From: Corynebacterium terpenotabidum Y-11
GTDB lineage: Bacteria > Actinomycetota > Actinomycetes > Mycobacteriales > Mycobacteriaceae
DNA length: 64,000 nucleotides
Direction of reading: 5' to 3'
Assembly: GCF_000418365.1 (NCBI RefSeq)
Contig: NC_021663.1
Coordinates: forward strand, 744,001 to 808,000
The position numbers and the translations under genes were made by a program. Below are positions 12,931-22,836 of the stretch, piece by piece; position 1 is the first letter of the stretch; every line of letters begins with the position of its first letter. The notes below the pieces were generated by a model. It did no database searches and had not been told where the DNA came from. It worked only from the letters and a program-made list of their open reading frames with translations.

Positions 12931-14243
12931 AGGCCGATGAAGCGCACCGTGAGCGCCGGCTCATCCCGGGACAGGGCGAGACCCTCCCACGGCAGGGAGA
13001 CCAACTGTGCGGCCAGGTGGTCGCGGGACTCGGTCAGCGTCGGCAGATCGGCGACCGGCTCGCCGTCGCGCATCAGCGGCACGGTGAGGTCCACGGCGTG
13101 GAGGACCCCGCCCAGATCCGGGGCGGGGCAGTCGATCGGCCACACGACCTCCTCGACGGCGGTGCCGGTCGAGCGGCAGGCCCGCAACGCCTGCTTCGCC
13201 CCACCGTGACTGGCCTTGCCACGGGACCGCTTGTGGACGTGGGTGCCGTCGACCTCGACGAGCTTGTAGACCAGCCCGGCGGTCGGGGCCCCGGATCCGG
13301 TGACGACCGAGGTCCCGGCGCCGTAGATGTCGACCGGTTCACTGCGCAGCGAGGCGATGGCGAACTCATCGAGATCGGAGGAGACGACGATCTTCGTGTC
13401 ATAGGCGCCGAGGGAATCCAGCTGGTCACGGACCTGCCGGGCGAGTACGCCGAGGTCACCGGAGTCGATCCGGACCGCGCCCAGCCCGGTCCCCGCGATC
13501 TCCACGGCATTGGCCACGCCCTGGGTGATGTCGTAGGTGTCGACCAGCAGGGTGGTGCCCACCCCCTGGGCGTCGATCTGGGAACGGAAGGCGGCCTTTT
13601 CATCCGGCGCACCGTCGGCGTCGGTGTGCAGCAGCGTCCACGCGTGGGCGCTCGTGCCACCGGCCGGGATGCCGTAGCGGGCGGCGGCCTCCAGGTTCGA
13701 GGTGGAGACGAAACCCGCGAGGTAGGCAGCGCGGGAGGCGGAGACCGCCGCATCCTCGTGGGTGCGGCGCGAACCCATCTCGATAATCGGACGCCCCTCG
13801 GCGGCGGTGACCATGCGGGTCGCTGCGGAGGCGACGGCCGAGTCGAAGTTGAGGATCGACAGGAGCACGGTCTCCAGGATGACGCATTCACCGAAGGTGC
13901 CACGCACGGTGAGGATCGGGGACTGCGGGAAGTAGAGCTCGCCCTCGCGGTAGCCGTCGATCTGCCCGGAGAAGCGGTAGTTCTCCAGGTACGTCCGGGT
14001 GCGGGCGTCGAGGAAATCCAGGCCGTCGAGCTGCTCGGCGGTGAAGCGGAAGTTGCGCACCGCCTCGATGGCCCGGGCGGTGCCGGCGACGACGCCGTAG
14101 CGGCGCTCATTGGGCAGCCGCCGGGTGAAGACCTCGAAGGCACACTGACGGTCGGCGGTGCCGTCGGCCAGGGCGGCCTGCAGCATCGTCAGCTCATACA
14201 TGTCGGTGAGCAGGGCGGTGGAACGGGTGGGGGTCGGGTTCAC
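12927..14243 (-). CDS. pncB: Nicotinate phosphoribosyltransferase
   Basis: The enzyme converts nicotinate and PRPP to nicotinate mononucleotide, the Preiss-Handler entry to NAD. The 438-residue product has the family's N-terminal [18 protein letters not shown], the catalytic-His segment [11 protein letters not shown], and the PRPP/phosphate-binding IDSGDL and SSDLDEF regions. The GTG start has TACTAT 8 nt upstream (14252-14257 on the plus strand), a likely leaderless promoter divergent from clpS. It forms an operon with dinG. Confidence 0.95.
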   Translation of the reverse strand: MNPTPTRSTALLTDMYELTMLQAALADGTADRQCAFEVFTRRLPNERRYGVVAGTARAIEAVRNFRFTAEQLDGLDFLDARTRTYLENYRFSGQIDGYREGELYFPQSPILTVRGTFGECVILETVLLSILNFDSAVASAATRMVTAAEGRPIIEMGSRRTHEDAAVSASRAAYLAGFVSTSNLEAAARYGIPAGGTSAHAWTLLHTDADGAPDEKAAFRSQIDAQGVGTTLLVDTYDITQGVANAVEIAGTGLGAVRIDSGDLGVLARQVRDQLDSLGAYDTKIVVSSDLDEFAIASLRSEPVDIYGAGTSVVTGSGAPTAGLVYKLVEVDGTHVHKRSRGKASHGGAKQALRACRSTGTAVEEVVWPIDCPAPDLGGVLHAVDLTVPLMRDGEPVADLPTLTESRDHLAAQLVSLPWEGLALSRDEPALTVRFIGL

Positions 14244-14251
14244 ACCGTCAC

Positions 14252-14307
14252 ATAGTAGTCCGGCTCCGGAGCTGTGCCGTTGCCGTGTCGACGGCCACCG
14301 GTAGTCT
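14252..14307. promoter_or_regulatory. Divergent promoters of pncB and clpS
   Basis: For clpS, TTGCCG (14280-14285) and TAGTCT (14302-14307) are 16 bp apart and the ATG follows 7 nt later. For pncB, TACTAT reads on the minus strand at 14257-14252, 8 nt before the GTG. Neither start has a ribosome binding site, which fits leaderless transcription. Confidence 0.65.
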
Positions 14308-14314
14308 GGTGGAC

Positions 14315-14620
14315 ATGACTTCTCCCGCCGCTCCGGTCGCCACTCCCGTGGCGGAGCACCTGCCGGACACGATGAGCGAGGCCGACCTGCCCTGGCTGTG
14401 TATCTGTTGGGACGATCCGGTCAACCTCATGAGCTACGTCACCTATGTTTTCCAGACGGTGCTGGGGTATTCCCGCAAGCGTGCGACCGCGCTGATGATG
14501 GAGGTCCATACCCAGGGCAAGGCCGTCGTCAGTTCCGGTGACCGCGACAAGGTCGAGGCGGACGTGAAGAAGCTGCAGACCGCCGGCCTGTGGGCCACCA
14601 TGCAGCGCAGCGAAGGATAG
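14315..14620 (+). CDS. clpS: ATP-dependent Clp protease adaptor ClpS
   Basis: ClpS delivers N-degron substrates to ClpC/ClpA-ClpP. The 101-residue product has the core fold motif [16 protein letters not shown], equivalent to the NDDxTPMxFVV region of ClpS, and [12 protein letters not shown], which contains the His of the N-degron pocket region. I chose ATG 14315 because a -10 box ends 7 nt upstream; an in-frame ATG at 14285 lies inside the promoter. The DUF2017 gene follows 9 nt downstream as in Rv1331-Rv1332. Confidence 0.93.
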   Translation: MTSPAAPVATPVAEHLPDTMSEADLPWLCICWDDPVNLMSYVTYVFQTVLGYSRKRATALMMEVHTQGKAVVSSGDRDKVEADVKKLQTAGLWATMQRSEG

Positions 14621-14629
14621 TGCATTCCC

Positions 14630-15226
14630 GTGATTCCCTGGACGAAGAAAAAAGGACTGGTCCGCGGTACCCGGTTCATCACCCGCCTCGAACCGATGGA
14701 ACGGGAGATGCTGGGTGACTCCGCGGTCACCGTCTCCGAGGCGCTGATGGCCCGCGCCCGGTCCGCCCCGAAGGACGAGCTCGCCGAGATGACCGGGCTG
14801 CCCTCCGGCCACGCCGAGCCGCCGAAGGACCTTGCCCTGGCACGCCTGCTGCCCTCGTTCTTCCGCGACGGTGACGAGGAGGTGGACGGTGAATCCTCGG
14901 TGACCCGCCAGTTCACCGAGACCGACATCATTAAGTCGAAGCTGATCAACCTGCGGGTCCTCATCGACGCGCTCGGCCCTGACGGGTCGGTGAACATCAG
15001 CATCACCATCGACCAGGCCCGCCCGTGGCTCAATGCGCTGGCAGACATCCGCACCTTTCACTCCGCCCAGCTGGACCTCTACCGGGTGGAGCACGGCAAC
15101 GGCTCCCCGGAGGTGGAGACCGCCTCGAACTACCTCGACTGGCTCGGCTACCACCAGGACAGTCTGCTCACCGCGATGATGGGCGAGCTGGACCTGCCCG
15201 AGGGCTTCGACGACGGTGGGGAGTGA
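14630..15226 (+). CDS. DUF2017 family protein (Rv1332 homologue)
   Basis: This 198-residue cytoplasmic protein belongs to DUF2017, an actinobacterial family always found after clpS; its function is not established. It is mainly helical and acidic, with no membrane segment or catalytic motif that I recognise. The central part (FTETDIIKSKLINLRVLI) and the C-terminal LDWLGYHQDSLL are the most family-like parts. Its GTG start follows clpS closely, so co-expression with the ClpS adaptor is likely. A role in Clp proteolysis is inference from position only. Confidence 0.8.
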   Translation: MIPWTKKKGLVRGTRFITRLEPMEREMLGDSAVTVSEALMARARSAPKDELAEMTGLPSGHAEPPKDLALARLLPSFFRDGDEEVDGESSVTRQFTETDIIKSKLINLRVLIDALGPDGSVNISITIDQARPWLNALADIRTFHSAQLDLYRVEHGNGSPEVETASNYLDWLGYHQDSLLTAMMGELDLPEGFDDGGE

Positions 15227-15232
15227 CCGACC

Positions 15233-16438
15233 GTGCCTTCCTCCGGAACCGGCGGTGACCTTTTCGGCGCCGTCCCCGGCCCGGTCAACGGGTTGGCCGA
15301 TGTGCCGGGGATCGGCCTCGGTCATGCCCCGGCCCGCAACGCGGAGGGTCGCGAACTGTCCTCCGGGGTGACGGTGGTGGTCTCACCGGCCGGCGCTGTC
15401 GGCGCGGTGGACGTGCGCGGCGGTGGCCCCGGTACCCGGGAGACCGACCTGCTCAGACCCTCGAATTCGGTGCAGGAGGTCCATGCCATCGCCCTGTGTG
15501 GTGGGTCCGCTTTCGGGTTGGACGCCGCGGGTGGCGTGATGGCGGGCCTGGAGTCACACGGGGTCGGCCTGCGGGTCTTCGGGGACGCCGCGCCGGACCT
15601 CATTGTCCCGATTGTTCCGGCGGCGGTGATCTTCGATCTTGCCGTGGGGGACGCCGCCGACCGGCCGGACGCCGCCTGCGGGCGTGAAGCCGTGGAGCAT
15701 GCCCTGGAGCATGCCCTGGAGCAAGCCCGGGAGCATGCCCTGGACGCCGCGGGTGACCTGCCCGGGCTGACCGGGCAGGCAACCAACGGCTGCCTCGGTG
15801 CCGGACGCGCAGCGACGGCTGGTGCGGTGAAGGGCGGCTTCGGCCAGGCCAGTGCGGTGCTTCCCACGTCGGTGGCGGCGGGGTACACCGTGGCTGTCGG
15901 CCTGGTCGTCAACCCGGTCGGTTCCGTCGTCGACCCGGACACCGGCTGGCCCTGGGGTCTCGGTGCCCAGCTCGGCGACGAATTCGACCGGTACTGGGAC
16001 GATGATCTCCCGGATCCGTCCGCCGGGGGGCTGGCGGCATTGCTGGCCCGTGGTCTCGGCGGGACGAAGCTGCCGGCACCCGGTGCCGGTGGTCCGGACG
16101 GTGGTCTCAACACCACCATCGGTGTCATCGCGACCGATGCCCCGGTGACCAAGGCACAGGCCGAACGGCTCGCCATCGCCGCCCACGACGGACTGTCGCG
16201 GGCGGTCCGTCCGGCACACCTGCCCATGGACGGCGACACCTTCTTCGCCCTGTCCACCGCGGACAGCTCCGGGGCGGATGATCCTGCCGACGCCGAACGG
16301 GGCAGGGGAGTGGACCAGACCACGCTCGCCGTCCTGGCGTCCACGGCCGCCGATTGCGTCGAGCGGGCGGTGGTGCACGCGGTGCTCGCGGCGTCCACCA
16401 TGTTCGGCGTCCCCTCCTGGAAGGACCTCATGTCATGA
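15233..16438 (+). CDS. P1 (S58/DmpA-NylC type) peptidase family protein
   Basis: P1 family N-terminal nucleophile hydrolases cut themselves into two chains and act as aminopeptidases or amidases. The 401-residue product has the family opening (VPGIGLGHAPA), the RGGGPGTRETDLL segment, and the self-cleavage site GLNTTIGV, with the likely nucleophile Thr at about residue 294. An Ala/Glu/His-rich insert near residues 160-170 is encoded by 12-bp tandem repeats (about 15690-15740) and may be a local expansion. The GTG start follows DUF2017 by 6 nt, and its stop overlaps the rhomboid ATG. It corresponds to Rv1333. Confidence 0.88.
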   Translation: MPSSGTGGDLFGAVPGPVNGLADVPGIGLGHAPARNAEGRELSSGVTVVVSPAGAVGAVDVRGGGPGTRETDLLRPSNSVQEVHAIALCGGSAFGLDAAGGVMAGLESHGVGLRVFGDAAPDLIVPIVPAAVIFDLAVGDAADRPDAACGREAVEHALEHALEQAREHALDAAGDLPGLTGQATNGCLGAGRAATAGAVKGGFGQASAVLPTSVAAGYTVAVGLVVNPVGSVVDPDTGWPWGLGAQLGDEFDRYWDDDLPDPSAGGLAALLARGLGGTKLPAPGAGGPDGGLNTTIGVIATDAPVTKAQAERLAIAAHDGLSRAVRPAHLPMDGDTFFALSTADSSGADDPADAERGRGVDQTTLAVLASTAADCVERAVVHAVLAASTMFGVPSWKDLMS

Positions 16439-17106
16439 GCACCCCGGCGACAACGACCGACCGGACCCCGGCGACAGGCGCCTCCCGGTTCCTGCACAGC
16501 ACCGGCGGGAAGGCCCTGGCCACCTCCGGATCCTTCCTCGTGGTGATCTGGGTAGTGATGATCGCCAACTCCCTCTCCGGCTACCGCATCACCGGCTACG
16601 GGGTGGTGCCGCGGGAGATCGAGGGGCTACGGGGCATCGTGCTCGCCCCGTTCATCCACGTGGATTACAACCACATCCTGGCCAACACGCCGGCCTGCGC
16701 GGTGCTGCTTTTCCTCATCGCCCTGTCCGGGCAGAAGGCGGTGTGGCTGTCGAGCGTGTTCACCGTCCTCGTCGGCGGGGTGGGGATCTGGCTGTTCGGG
16801 CCGGCGAACTCGGTCCACGTCGGCGCGTCGATCCTCGTCTACGGCTGGGTTGCCTACCTGGTGTTCCGTGGGTTCGTCGTGAAGTCGGTGTGGCAGATCG
16901 TGCTCGGGATCGTCGTCGCCCTGGTCTATGCAGGGTTGTTCTGGGGTCTGTTCCCCGGCAACCCCGGCGTGAGCTGGCAAGGCCACCTCTTCGGCGCGCT
17001 CGGCGGCGGACTGGCTGCCGTGGTGGAGGGACGCCGCGCCACCGCCGCAGAACGCACGGTGTCGGCGGCGGGACAGGGGCCCGCTGACTACACTCAGCGC
17101 ATATGA
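16435..17106 (+). CDS. Rhomboid family intramembrane serine protease
   Basis: Rhomboids cut transmembrane substrates within the bilayer using a Ser-His dyad. In this 223-residue protein the catalytic Ser is in [10 protein letters not shown] (Ser132) and the His in [12 protein letters not shown] (His184). [10 protein letters not shown] matches the conserved H-x-x-x-N region of helix 2. About six membrane segments are predicted by eye. The ATG overlaps the upstream stop (ATGA), and its own stop overlaps the murI start the same way, so this is a tightly coupled operon as in Rv1337-Rv1338. Natural substrates are unknown. Confidence 0.9.
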   Translation: MSTPATTTDRTPATGASRFLHSTGGKALATSGSFLVVIWVVMIANSLSGYRITGYGVVPREIEGLRGIVLAPFIHVDYNHILANTPACAVLLFLIALSGQKAVWLSSVFTVLVGGVGIWLFGPANSVHVGASILVYGWVAYLVFRGFVVKSVWQIVLGIVVALVYAGLFWGLFPGNPGVSWQGHLFGALGGGLAAVVEGRRATAAERTVSAAGQGPADYTQRI

Positions 17107-17996
17107 GCTCCGACCTCCGTTCCGGCAGCAGTTCCGGCGCCAGTTCCGACAGCGGCTTCGACAGCGGCTTCGACAATGCGCCGATCGGCGTCTTCGATTC
17201 CGGGGTCGGCGGCCTGACCGTCGCCCGCGCGATCGTCGACCAGCTGCCCGATGAATCGATGATCTACATCGGGGACACGGCCAACTCCCCCTACGGAGAC
17301 AAGCCGCTGGCCGTCGTCCGGGAACTCGCCACCTCCATCGCCGACGACCTCGTCGACCGGGGCTGCAAGATGATCGTCGTGGCCTGCAACACCGCGTCCG
17401 CTGCCTTTCTCCGCGACGCCCGCGAGCGCTACCCGGTCCCTGTCGTCGAGGTGATCCTTCCGGCGGTGCGCCGCGCGGTAACTGCCAGCCGCAACGGGCG
17501 GGTCGGCGTCATCGGCACCCAGGCGACGATCACCTCGGGTGCCTACCAGGACCTGTTCCGCGCCAACCCGAACATCGAGGTCTTCGCCCAGCCCTGCCCC
17601 CAATTCGTGCCCTTCGTGGAACGCGGGATCACCACCGGACGCCAGATCCTCGGCCTCGCCGAGGCCTACCTGGAACCGTTGAAGGACGAGGGGGTGGACA
17701 CGCTCGTCCTCGGCTGCACCCACTACCCCCTGCTCACCGGGGTGCTGCAGCTCGTGATGGGCGATGACGTCACCCTGGTGAACTCCGCCGAGGAGACCAT
17801 GAAGACCGTGTACCGCACCCTCAATGACCGTGGCATCCTCGCCGACCGGTCCGTCGGGGCGTCCGGTGCCCCGGCGGAGCCGCCGTCACACAGTTTCGAG
17901 TCCACCGGCGATCCGCAGCGGTTCGCGCATCTCGCCAGTCGTTTTCTCGGGCCGCAACTGACCAGCGTGAGCCAGATTCCGGAGATCCTCCGGTGA
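17103..17996 (+). CDS. murI: Glutamate racemase
   Basis: MurI makes D-glutamate for peptidoglycan. The 297-residue product has [13 protein letters not shown], the two catalytic cysteines in VACNTAS (Cys95) and LGCTHYPLL (Cys204), and [11 protein letters not shown]. The first 24 residues are a Ser/Gly/Asp-rich extension, coded partly by a repeated GACAGCGGCTTC unit; it is absent from typical MurI and probably disordered. An internal start is possible but no Met or Val codon before residue 28 has a good ribosome binding site. Its ATG overlaps the rhomboid stop. Confidence 0.96.
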   Translation: MSSDLRSGSSSGASSDSGFDSGFDNAPIGVFDSGVGGLTVARAIVDQLPDESMIYIGDTANSPYGDKPLAVVRELATSIADDLVDRGCKMIVVACNTASAAFLRDARERYPVPVVEVILPAVRRAVTASRNGRVGVIGTQATITSGAYQDLFRANPNIEVFAQPCPQFVPFVERGITTGRQILGLAEAYLEPLKDEGVDTLVLGCTHYPLLTGVLQLVMGDDVTLVNSAEETMKTVYRTLNDRGILADRSVGASGAPAEPPSHSFESTGDPQRFAHLASRFLGPQLTSVSQIPEILR

Positions 17997-18062
17997 GCGC
18001 TGAAGTGAGCGCACGGTAACTCCCGTGACCGCCGCGTCACAGCGTATGCGAGAATGCCTGGC

Positions 18063-18872
18063 ATGGAGATGACGATTCTGGGATGTTCGGGCAGCCTCGC
18101 GGGCCCCGGCAACGCCGCCTCGGGTTACCTGCTCCGCATGTCCGACGGCGAGAAGATCCTCATGGACATCGGTCCGGGCGCCCTCGCCCGACTGCAGGTG
18201 CACGACGCGCCGGGTGACGTCCACATGGTCTTCTCCCACCTGCACCCGGACCACTGTCTCGACTTCCCGTCCCTGCTCGTCTGGCAGCGCTACCATCCGA
18301 CCGATGCGGCTACCCGTCGGCACACCCTGCTCGGTCCGGCGATCACCCCGGTGCATCTGGGCCGGGCGTCCGCGGACACGCTCGAGGACGTCGACGATTT
18401 CACCGACATCTTCGACATGGTGCCGTGGAACGCTCCGCGGGGGGACGCGGTGGTCTTCCCTTCTCCGGAGTACGTCGGACACCGGATCGGCGCGGCGCGG
18501 CTCTACGCGGCTCCGGCGGTGCACCCGACCGAGTCCTACCTCATCCGAGTCGAAGACGCGGACGGTTCCTCCCTGGTCTACTCCGGGGACACCGCCGCCA
18601 CCGACCATCTCGCAGCCTTGGCCGCCGGTGCGGATGTGCTGCTGTGTGAAGCGACCTGGGGGGAGCGGGACAACGGCAACAATCCGCCGCAGATGCACAT
18701 GTCCGGGGAAGAGGCCGGCCAGGCTGCCGCGGCGGCAGGCGTCGGAACGTTGATCCTCACCCACATCCCGCCGTGGGGCGACCCGGAGGGGGCCCTGCGT
18801 GGTGCCCGTCGGTACTTCGACGGCCCGGTGGAACTCGCCGCGCCGGACATGGTGGTCACGCCGGGTCGGTGA
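18063..18872 (+). CDS. Metallo-beta-lactamase-fold hydrolase, Rv1339-type cyclic-nucleotide phosphodiesterase
   Basis: The Rv1339 family was described as an atypical cAMP phosphodiesterase of the RNase Z-like metallo-hydrolase fold. The 269-residue product has [12 protein letters not shown] (HxHxDH, residues 59-64), the downstream metal ligands in [18 protein letters not shown] and the final His in LILTHIPPW. The start at 18063 is supported by GAGAAT (18050-18055), which is preceded by TGC and lies 7 nt upstream; an ATG at 18054 overlaps that box. It sits between murI and rph as in mycobacteria. The cAMP activity is inferred from the homologue. Confidence 0.85.
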   Translation: MEMTILGCSGSLAGPGNAASGYLLRMSDGEKILMDIGPGALARLQVHDAPGDVHMVFSHLHPDHCLDFPSLLVWQRYHPTDAATRRHTLLGPAITPVHLGRASADTLEDVDDFTDIFDMVPWNAPRGDAVVFPSPEYVGHRIGAARLYAAPAVHPTESYLIRVEDADGSSLVYSGDTAATDHLAALAAGADVLLCEATWGERDNGNNPPQMHMSGEEAGQAAAAAGVGTLILTHIPPWGDPEGALRGARRYFDGPVELAAPDMVVTPGR

Positions 18873-18918
18873 CAGGTCCGGTGAAACCCCGTCCGGCCCG
18901 GTCGGTAGGCTGTCCGGC

Positions 18919-19683
18919 ATGACTGATTTCACCCGCTTCGACGGTCGCGCCGTCAACGACCTCCGCCCGGTTCGCATCACCCGCGGCTTCACCACCAACC
19001 CCGCCGGCTCCGTGCTGGTCGAGTTCGGCGACACCCGGGTGATGTGCACCGCCAGCGTCTCCGTGGGTGTGCCCCGGTTCAAGCGGGACTCCGGCGAAGG
19101 CTGGCTCACCGCCGAGTACGCGATGCTGCCGTCGGCGACCGCCGAGCGGATGCCGCGTGAGGCGATGCGGGGCAAGGTCAAGGGACGCACCCACGAGATC
19201 TCCCGCCTCGTCGGCCGCTCCCTGCGCGCCGCCGTGGACCTCCGCGCCCTCGGTGAGAACACCGTGAACATCGACTGCGATGTGCTCCAGGCCGATGGCG
19301 GTACCCGTACCGCCGCGATCACCGGTGCCTACGTCGCCCTCGCCGATGCCCTGGCCGTGCTCAAGGAGCGCGGTGTGGTCCCCGGCGAGCCACTGCTCGA
19401 CCCGGTCGCCGCGGTCTCCGTCGGCATCATCGACGGGGTGCCCTGCCTCGACCTGCCCTATGAGGAGGATTCCCGCGCCGACGTCGACATGAACGTGGTC
19501 ATGACCGCGGAGGGACGCTTCGTCGAGATCCAGGGCACCGGTGAACACGCCGAATTCTCCCGGGCCGAACTCAACGACCTGCTCGACCTGGCGGAGGGTG
19601 GCCTGTACGACCTCATCGACCTGCAGCGCGCGGCGCTGGACGGTGCGCTCGGCGAGGCCGTGACGCTGGGGGAGTGGAGCTAG
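18919..19683 (+). CDS. rph: Ribonuclease PH
   Basis: RNase PH is a phosphorolytic 3'-5' exoribonuclease that trims tRNA precursors. The 254-residue product is full length and has family motifs [38 protein letters not shown] (phosphate-binding Arg region), [19 protein letters not shown] and [15 protein letters not shown]. The ATG has TAGGCT 7 nt upstream (18906-18911) and no ribosome binding site, so it is probably leaderless. rdgB follows after 2 nt, giving an rph-rdgB pair. Confidence 0.97.
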   Translation: MTDFTRFDGRAVNDLRPVRITRGFTTNPAGSVLVEFGDTRVMCTASVSVGVPRFKRDSGEGWLTAEYAMLPSATAERMPREAMRGKVKGRTHEISRLVGRSLRAAVDLRALGENTVNIDCDVLQADGGTRTAAITGAYVALADALAVLKERGVVPGEPLLDPVAAVSVGIIDGVPCLDLPYEEDSRADVDMNVVMTAEGRFVEIQGTGEHAEFSRAELNDLLDLAEGGLYDLIDLQRAALDGALGEAVTLGEWS

Positions 19684-19685
19684 AC

Positions 19686-20360
19686 ATGGCCGCCGTGAGG
19701 GTCCTCGTCGCGTCCCGCAACGTCAAGAAGCTGCGCGAGCTGGAGCGCGTCCTCGACGCTGCCGGGGTCGTCGGTATCGAGCTGCTCACCCTGCGGGACG
19801 TCCCGGAGTACCCGGAGACCCCGGAGACCGGTGCCACCTTCGAGGACAATGCCCTGATCAAGGCCAGGGACGGGGTGCGCTACGCCGGGTTGCCGACCGT
19901 CGCCGATGACTCGGGTCTGTGCGTCGACGCGCTCAACGGCATGCCCGGCGTCCTGTCGGCGCGGTGGGCCGGCGGGAAGAATTCGCCGGTCCTGAGCGTC
20001 CACGATGATTCGGACGCGGCGAACAATGCCCTGCTCATGGCCCAGACCGCCGAGGTTCCCGAGGAACGGCGTGGCGCCGGATTCGTTTCGGCCTGTGCCC
20101 TGGTTCTGCCGACGGAGATGGCGACCGCTCTGGGGCTGGAGGAGGAGACCACCGTGCGCGGTACCTGGCGCGGCACCCTGCTGCGCAGCCCCCGGGGCGA
20201 CAACGGCTTCGGCTACGATCCGCTGTTCACCCCGGAGGAGACGCCGGGCCGGTCCAGTGCCGAACTGGCCCCCGAAGAGAAGGACGCACTGTCCCACCGG
20301 GGCCGTGCGCTCGCGCAACTCGTGCCGTTGCTGCGTCGTCTGGCTACAGTGGGGGACTGA
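19686..20360 (+). CDS. rdgB: XTP/dITP pyrophosphatase (non-canonical purine NTPase)
   Basis: RdgB removes ITP, dITP and XTP from the nucleotide pool, preventing mutagenic incorporation. The 224-residue product opens with VRVLVASRNVKKLRELE and contains TFEDNALIKARDGVRYAGLP, ADDSGLCVDALNGMPGVLSARW and GFGYDPLFTPE, the nucleotide-binding signatures of the Ham1 family. The ATG lies 3 nt after the rph stop codon begins to clear, so translation may be coupled. Insertions around residues 115-150 make it slightly longer than E. coli RdgB. Confidence 0.95.
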   Translation: MAAVRVLVASRNVKKLRELERVLDAAGVVGIELLTLRDVPEYPETPETGATFEDNALIKARDGVRYAGLPTVADDSGLCVDALNGMPGVLSARWAGGKNSPVLSVHDDSDAANNALLMAQTAEVPEERRGAGFVSACALVLPTEMATALGLEEETTVRGTWRGTLLRSPRGDNGFGYDPLFTPEETPGRSSAELAPEEKDALSHRGRALAQLVPLLRRLATVGD

Positions 20361-20425
20361 AACAGCAGCGTCCGTGCGCCAGCGCGGGCCCGCCCCGCGA
20401 GCCGTAGAGAGGAACCGGTGACGAC

Positions 20426-21805
20426 GTGAGTGTGTCCGGCAGCCCGTCCCAGATCGTGCAGTCGGCGGTGAACGGTGCCGGCCAGGACGCGCCCGCCGCT
20501 GACCTCAGCTGGCAACTGGATCTCTACAAGGACCTGCACCGCCGACCCGAACTGTCCGGGGCGGAACGGGAGACCGCCGCCCGCATCACCGCTGAGCTGG
20601 CACGTTTCAGTGACTGGGAGGTCACCACCGGGATCGGCGGGTACGGTATCACCGCCGTTCTGCGCAACGGGGAGGGGCCGACGGTGCTGTACCGGGCGGA
20701 CTTCGACGGCCTGCCCGTCACCGAGGCCACCGGCGTGCCCTACGCCTCGACCCATTCTCAGCTCAACGCCGACGGCCAGCAGGTGATGACCATGCACGCC
20801 TGCGGTCATGACGCGCACACCGTCAGCGCCCTCGGTGCCCTCGAGATCCTCGATACCACCCGCGCGGACTGGTCGGGCACGGTGATCATCCTGTTCCAGC
20901 CGGCGGAGGAGATCGCGATCGGGGCCCACGGTATGGTCACCGACGGACTCTGCGACCTGGTGCCGCGGCCGGATGTGTGCCTGGACCAGCATGTGCTGCC
21001 CGGGCCGGCCGGGACGGTCTACTGCTCTCCGGGGCCGATGACGACGAGTTCCACCACGATCGAGATCACCCTGTTCGGACGTGGCGCGCACGCCTCGATG
21101 CCGCACCGGGGGGTGGACCCGGTGGTTCTCACCGCGGCAGTGGTGATGAAACTGCAGACGATCGTCTCCCGCGAACTGCCGCCGAACGAGTTCGGGGTGG
21201 TGACGGTGGCGTCGATCGAGGCGGGCAAGGCGAGCAACGTCATCCCCGATTCGGCGAAGATTGCCCTGAGCTGTCGGTTCTACTCGGAGCGGTGGCGGTT
21301 GAAGGCGGTGGAGTCGATCAAACGCATCGTCCGGGCCGAGGCGGTTGCGGCAGGCTGTGAGCGGGAACCGGAGTTCCGGTTCCTCGGTCTGCTCGCTGCG
21401 ACGGACAATGATGACGGTGTCTTCGCTGTGGTGCGTCCGCACTTTGACGAGCATTTCGGGGCGGATTCGCAGGACATGGAGCCGTGGACGGCATCGGAGG
21501 ATTTCCCGGTGATCCCCAACGCCTTCGGCTGCCCGTACCTGTTCTGGACAGTGGGGATCACGCCGCGTCGTCAGTGGGCGCGCGCGGAGGCGGCGGGACG
21601 CCTCGACATCGACATCCCCTCGAACCACAATCCGGGGTTCCTGCCGGACCCGGCGTCCCTGCCGGTGACGACGGAGTCCGCGGCGGTGGCGGTGCTGGCC
21701 TGCCTGGCACATCAGTGGCTGCCCGGGGAACTGCCGGACGATGAGTGGGCGACCGCGGACTGGGCGGGGGAGCCGACGCAGTCCGCTGCAGCGGCGACGG
21801 ACTAG
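20426..21805 (+). CDS. M20 family amidohydrolase / peptidase
   Basis: M20D-type amidohydrolases remove acyl groups from amino acids or similar amides using a metal centre. The 459-residue product shows LHRRPELSGAERETAA, the metal-ligand motif MHACGHDAHT, FQPAEEIAIG and the dimerisation-domain segment GRGAHASMPHRGVDPV. These match hippurate hydrolase-like enzymes; the substrate is not predictable. The GTG start follows GAGGAACCGGTGACGAC. Its stop overlaps the stop of the convergent DUF3817 gene by 4 nt. Confidence 0.9.
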   Translation: MSVSGSPSQIVQSAVNGAGQDAPAADLSWQLDLYKDLHRRPELSGAERETAARITAELARFSDWEVTTGIGGYGITAVLRNGEGPTVLYRADFDGLPVTEATGVPYASTHSQLNADGQQVMTMHACGHDAHTVSALGALEILDTTRADWSGTVIILFQPAEEIAIGAHGMVTDGLCDLVPRPDVCLDQHVLPGPAGTVYCSPGPMTTSSTTIEITLFGRGAHASMPHRGVDPVVLTAAVVMKLQTIVSRELPPNEFGVVTVASIEAGKASNVIPDSAKIALSCRFYSERWRLKAVESIKRIVRAEAVAAGCEREPEFRFLGLLAATDNDDGVFAVVRPHFDEHFGADSQDMEPWTASEDFPVIPNAFGCPYLFWTVGITPRRQWARAEAAGRLDIDIPSNHNPGFLPDPASLPVTTESAAVAVLACLAHQWLPGELPDDEWATADWAGEPTQSAAAATD

Positions 21806-22167
21806 CTGATACCGAAGGCCTCGGCGACTTCCTCGCGGCGACGCTTCTCCAGGATGAAGGAGAGCACCGGGATGACGCCGGCGAGGATGGTGGTGACCCA
21901 CTTGGCAGGCTCCCAGCGTGCCTTGACGCCTAGGTCGAGACAGGTCAGACAGTAGGCCATGTAGATCCAGCCGTGGACGATCGCCACGACGGTGAACCAG
22001 CTGGGGGAGTCGATGTCCAGCGGGGGGAAGATCAGGTATTTGAGGATCATCTCCAGGCACAGCAGCAGCAGGAAGATACCGGTGATGTAGGCCATGACGG
22101 AGTAGCGTTTCAGAGCGCCTTCGACGCGTCGCTTCCGGTCAGGGGTGACAGTCTGGGGGACGGTCAT
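21802..22167 (-). CDS. DUF3817 membrane protein (Rv1342c homologue)
   Basis: This 121-residue protein has three hydrophobic segments (about residues 24-43, 58-78 and 88-106), separated by FPPLDIDSPSW and LDLGVKARWEPAKW. This pattern defines DUF3817, and homologues are described only as integral membrane proteins. The C-terminus is basic and probably cytoplasmic. It follows the LprD-like gene by 5 nt on the same strand, matching Rv1343c-Rv1342c. No function is assigned. Confidence 0.85.
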   Translation of the reverse strand: MTVPQTVTPDRKRRVEGALKRYSVMAYITGIFLLLLCLEMILKYLIFPPLDIDSPSWFTVVAIVHGWIYMAYCLTCLDLGVKARWEPAKWVTTILAGVIPVLSFILEKRRREEVAEAFGIS

Positions 22168-22172
22168 AATGG

Positions 22173-22655
22173 TCAGAGGATCCTGTTCTCGTCGGAGGGG
22201 GCGGTGCCGGTGGTACCGGTGGTACCGGTGGACTCGGCGGTCTCGGCGGTGCCGGTTTCGTGGGCGGTGCGGGCCTCGCGGGCACGGCGACGCCGGTCAT
22301 CGGTGAAGATACCGGAGGCGTCGGTGGAAAGTTGCGGTGCCGGACGCTGCGGGAGGACGTCGGCGGAGATCTCCGTCACCTCGCCGGGGGTCCGGGGTGC
22401 AGCGGGGGAAGTTTCACCGTTGACCAGTTCACGCTCGTACTCCATGTACTTGCGGTAGCAGACGATGAAGAAGATGCCGAAGATGGGCCACTGGATGGCG
22501 TAGCCGAGGTTCTGGAAGGTCCCGTCGCTGTCGTGCCAGCGTCCCCACTGCCACCAGGCGAGGAACAGAGTGGCGATCACCGCGGCGGCGAGGAAGCACC
22601 ACTGAATGATGCGCACACGCAGCGGAAAAGGGTTCTTCTGGACGTCGCTGGACAC
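22173..22655 (-). CDS. LprD-like membrane protein (Rv1343c homologue)
   Basis: The 160-residue product has one N-terminal membrane segment (WCFLAAAVIATLFLAWWQW) and a second hydrophobic stretch in GTFQNLGYAIQWPIFGIFF. The latter, plus YRKYMEYE, closely resembles mycobacterial LprD. The C-terminal third is a disordered Thr/Gly/Glu-rich tail. I chose GTG 22655 because TACGGT lies 7 nt upstream and the reading frame further upstream runs into the tRNA gene. Unlike its mycobacterial namesake I see no lipobox Cys. The function is unknown. Confidence 0.8.
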   Translation of the reverse strand: MSSDVQKNPFPLRVRIIQWCFLAAAVIATLFLAWWQWGRWHDSDGTFQNLGYAIQWPIFGIFFIVCYRKYMEYERELVNGETSPAAPRTPGEVTEISADVLPQRPAPQLSTDASGIFTDDRRRRAREARTAHETGTAETAESTGTTGTTGTAPSDENRIL

Positions 22656-22735
22656 GCCCTCCACCGTACCCGTGGACCAGCGCAGTATCGAATCTCCGGG
22701 CGCTGCTACGATGACGGAGCTGCACTGCAGCGTGC

Positions 22736-22817
22736 GCGCCCGTGGCGGAATTGGCAGACGCGCCAGGTTTAGGTCCTGGTGTCTACGGACGTGGGGGTTC
22801 AAGTCCCCCCGGGCGCA
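22736..22817 (+). tRNA. tRNA-Leu (anticodon TAG)
   Basis: The acceptor arms GCGCCCG (22736-22742) and CGGGCGC (22810-22816) pair fully, with discriminator A. The anticodon arm is CCAGG-TTTAGGT-CCTGG, giving TAG. The T-arm is GGGGGTTCAAGTCCCCC. CCA is not encoded. The 3' half is repeated at 28504-28535, so this gene is the attachment site of the adjoining island. Confidence 0.95.
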
Positions 22818-22819
22818 CA
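22791..22819 (+). repeat. attL: 3' end of tRNA-Leu
   Basis: The segment GTGGGGGTTCAAGTCC... GGGCGCACA is shared with 28504-28535. It overlaps the T-arm and acceptor stem, the usual crossover region of tyrosine integrases. The two copies differ only by three extra C residues in the C-run of the second. Confidence 0.85.
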
Positions 22820-22836
22820 AAAGCTAGCATGACCTG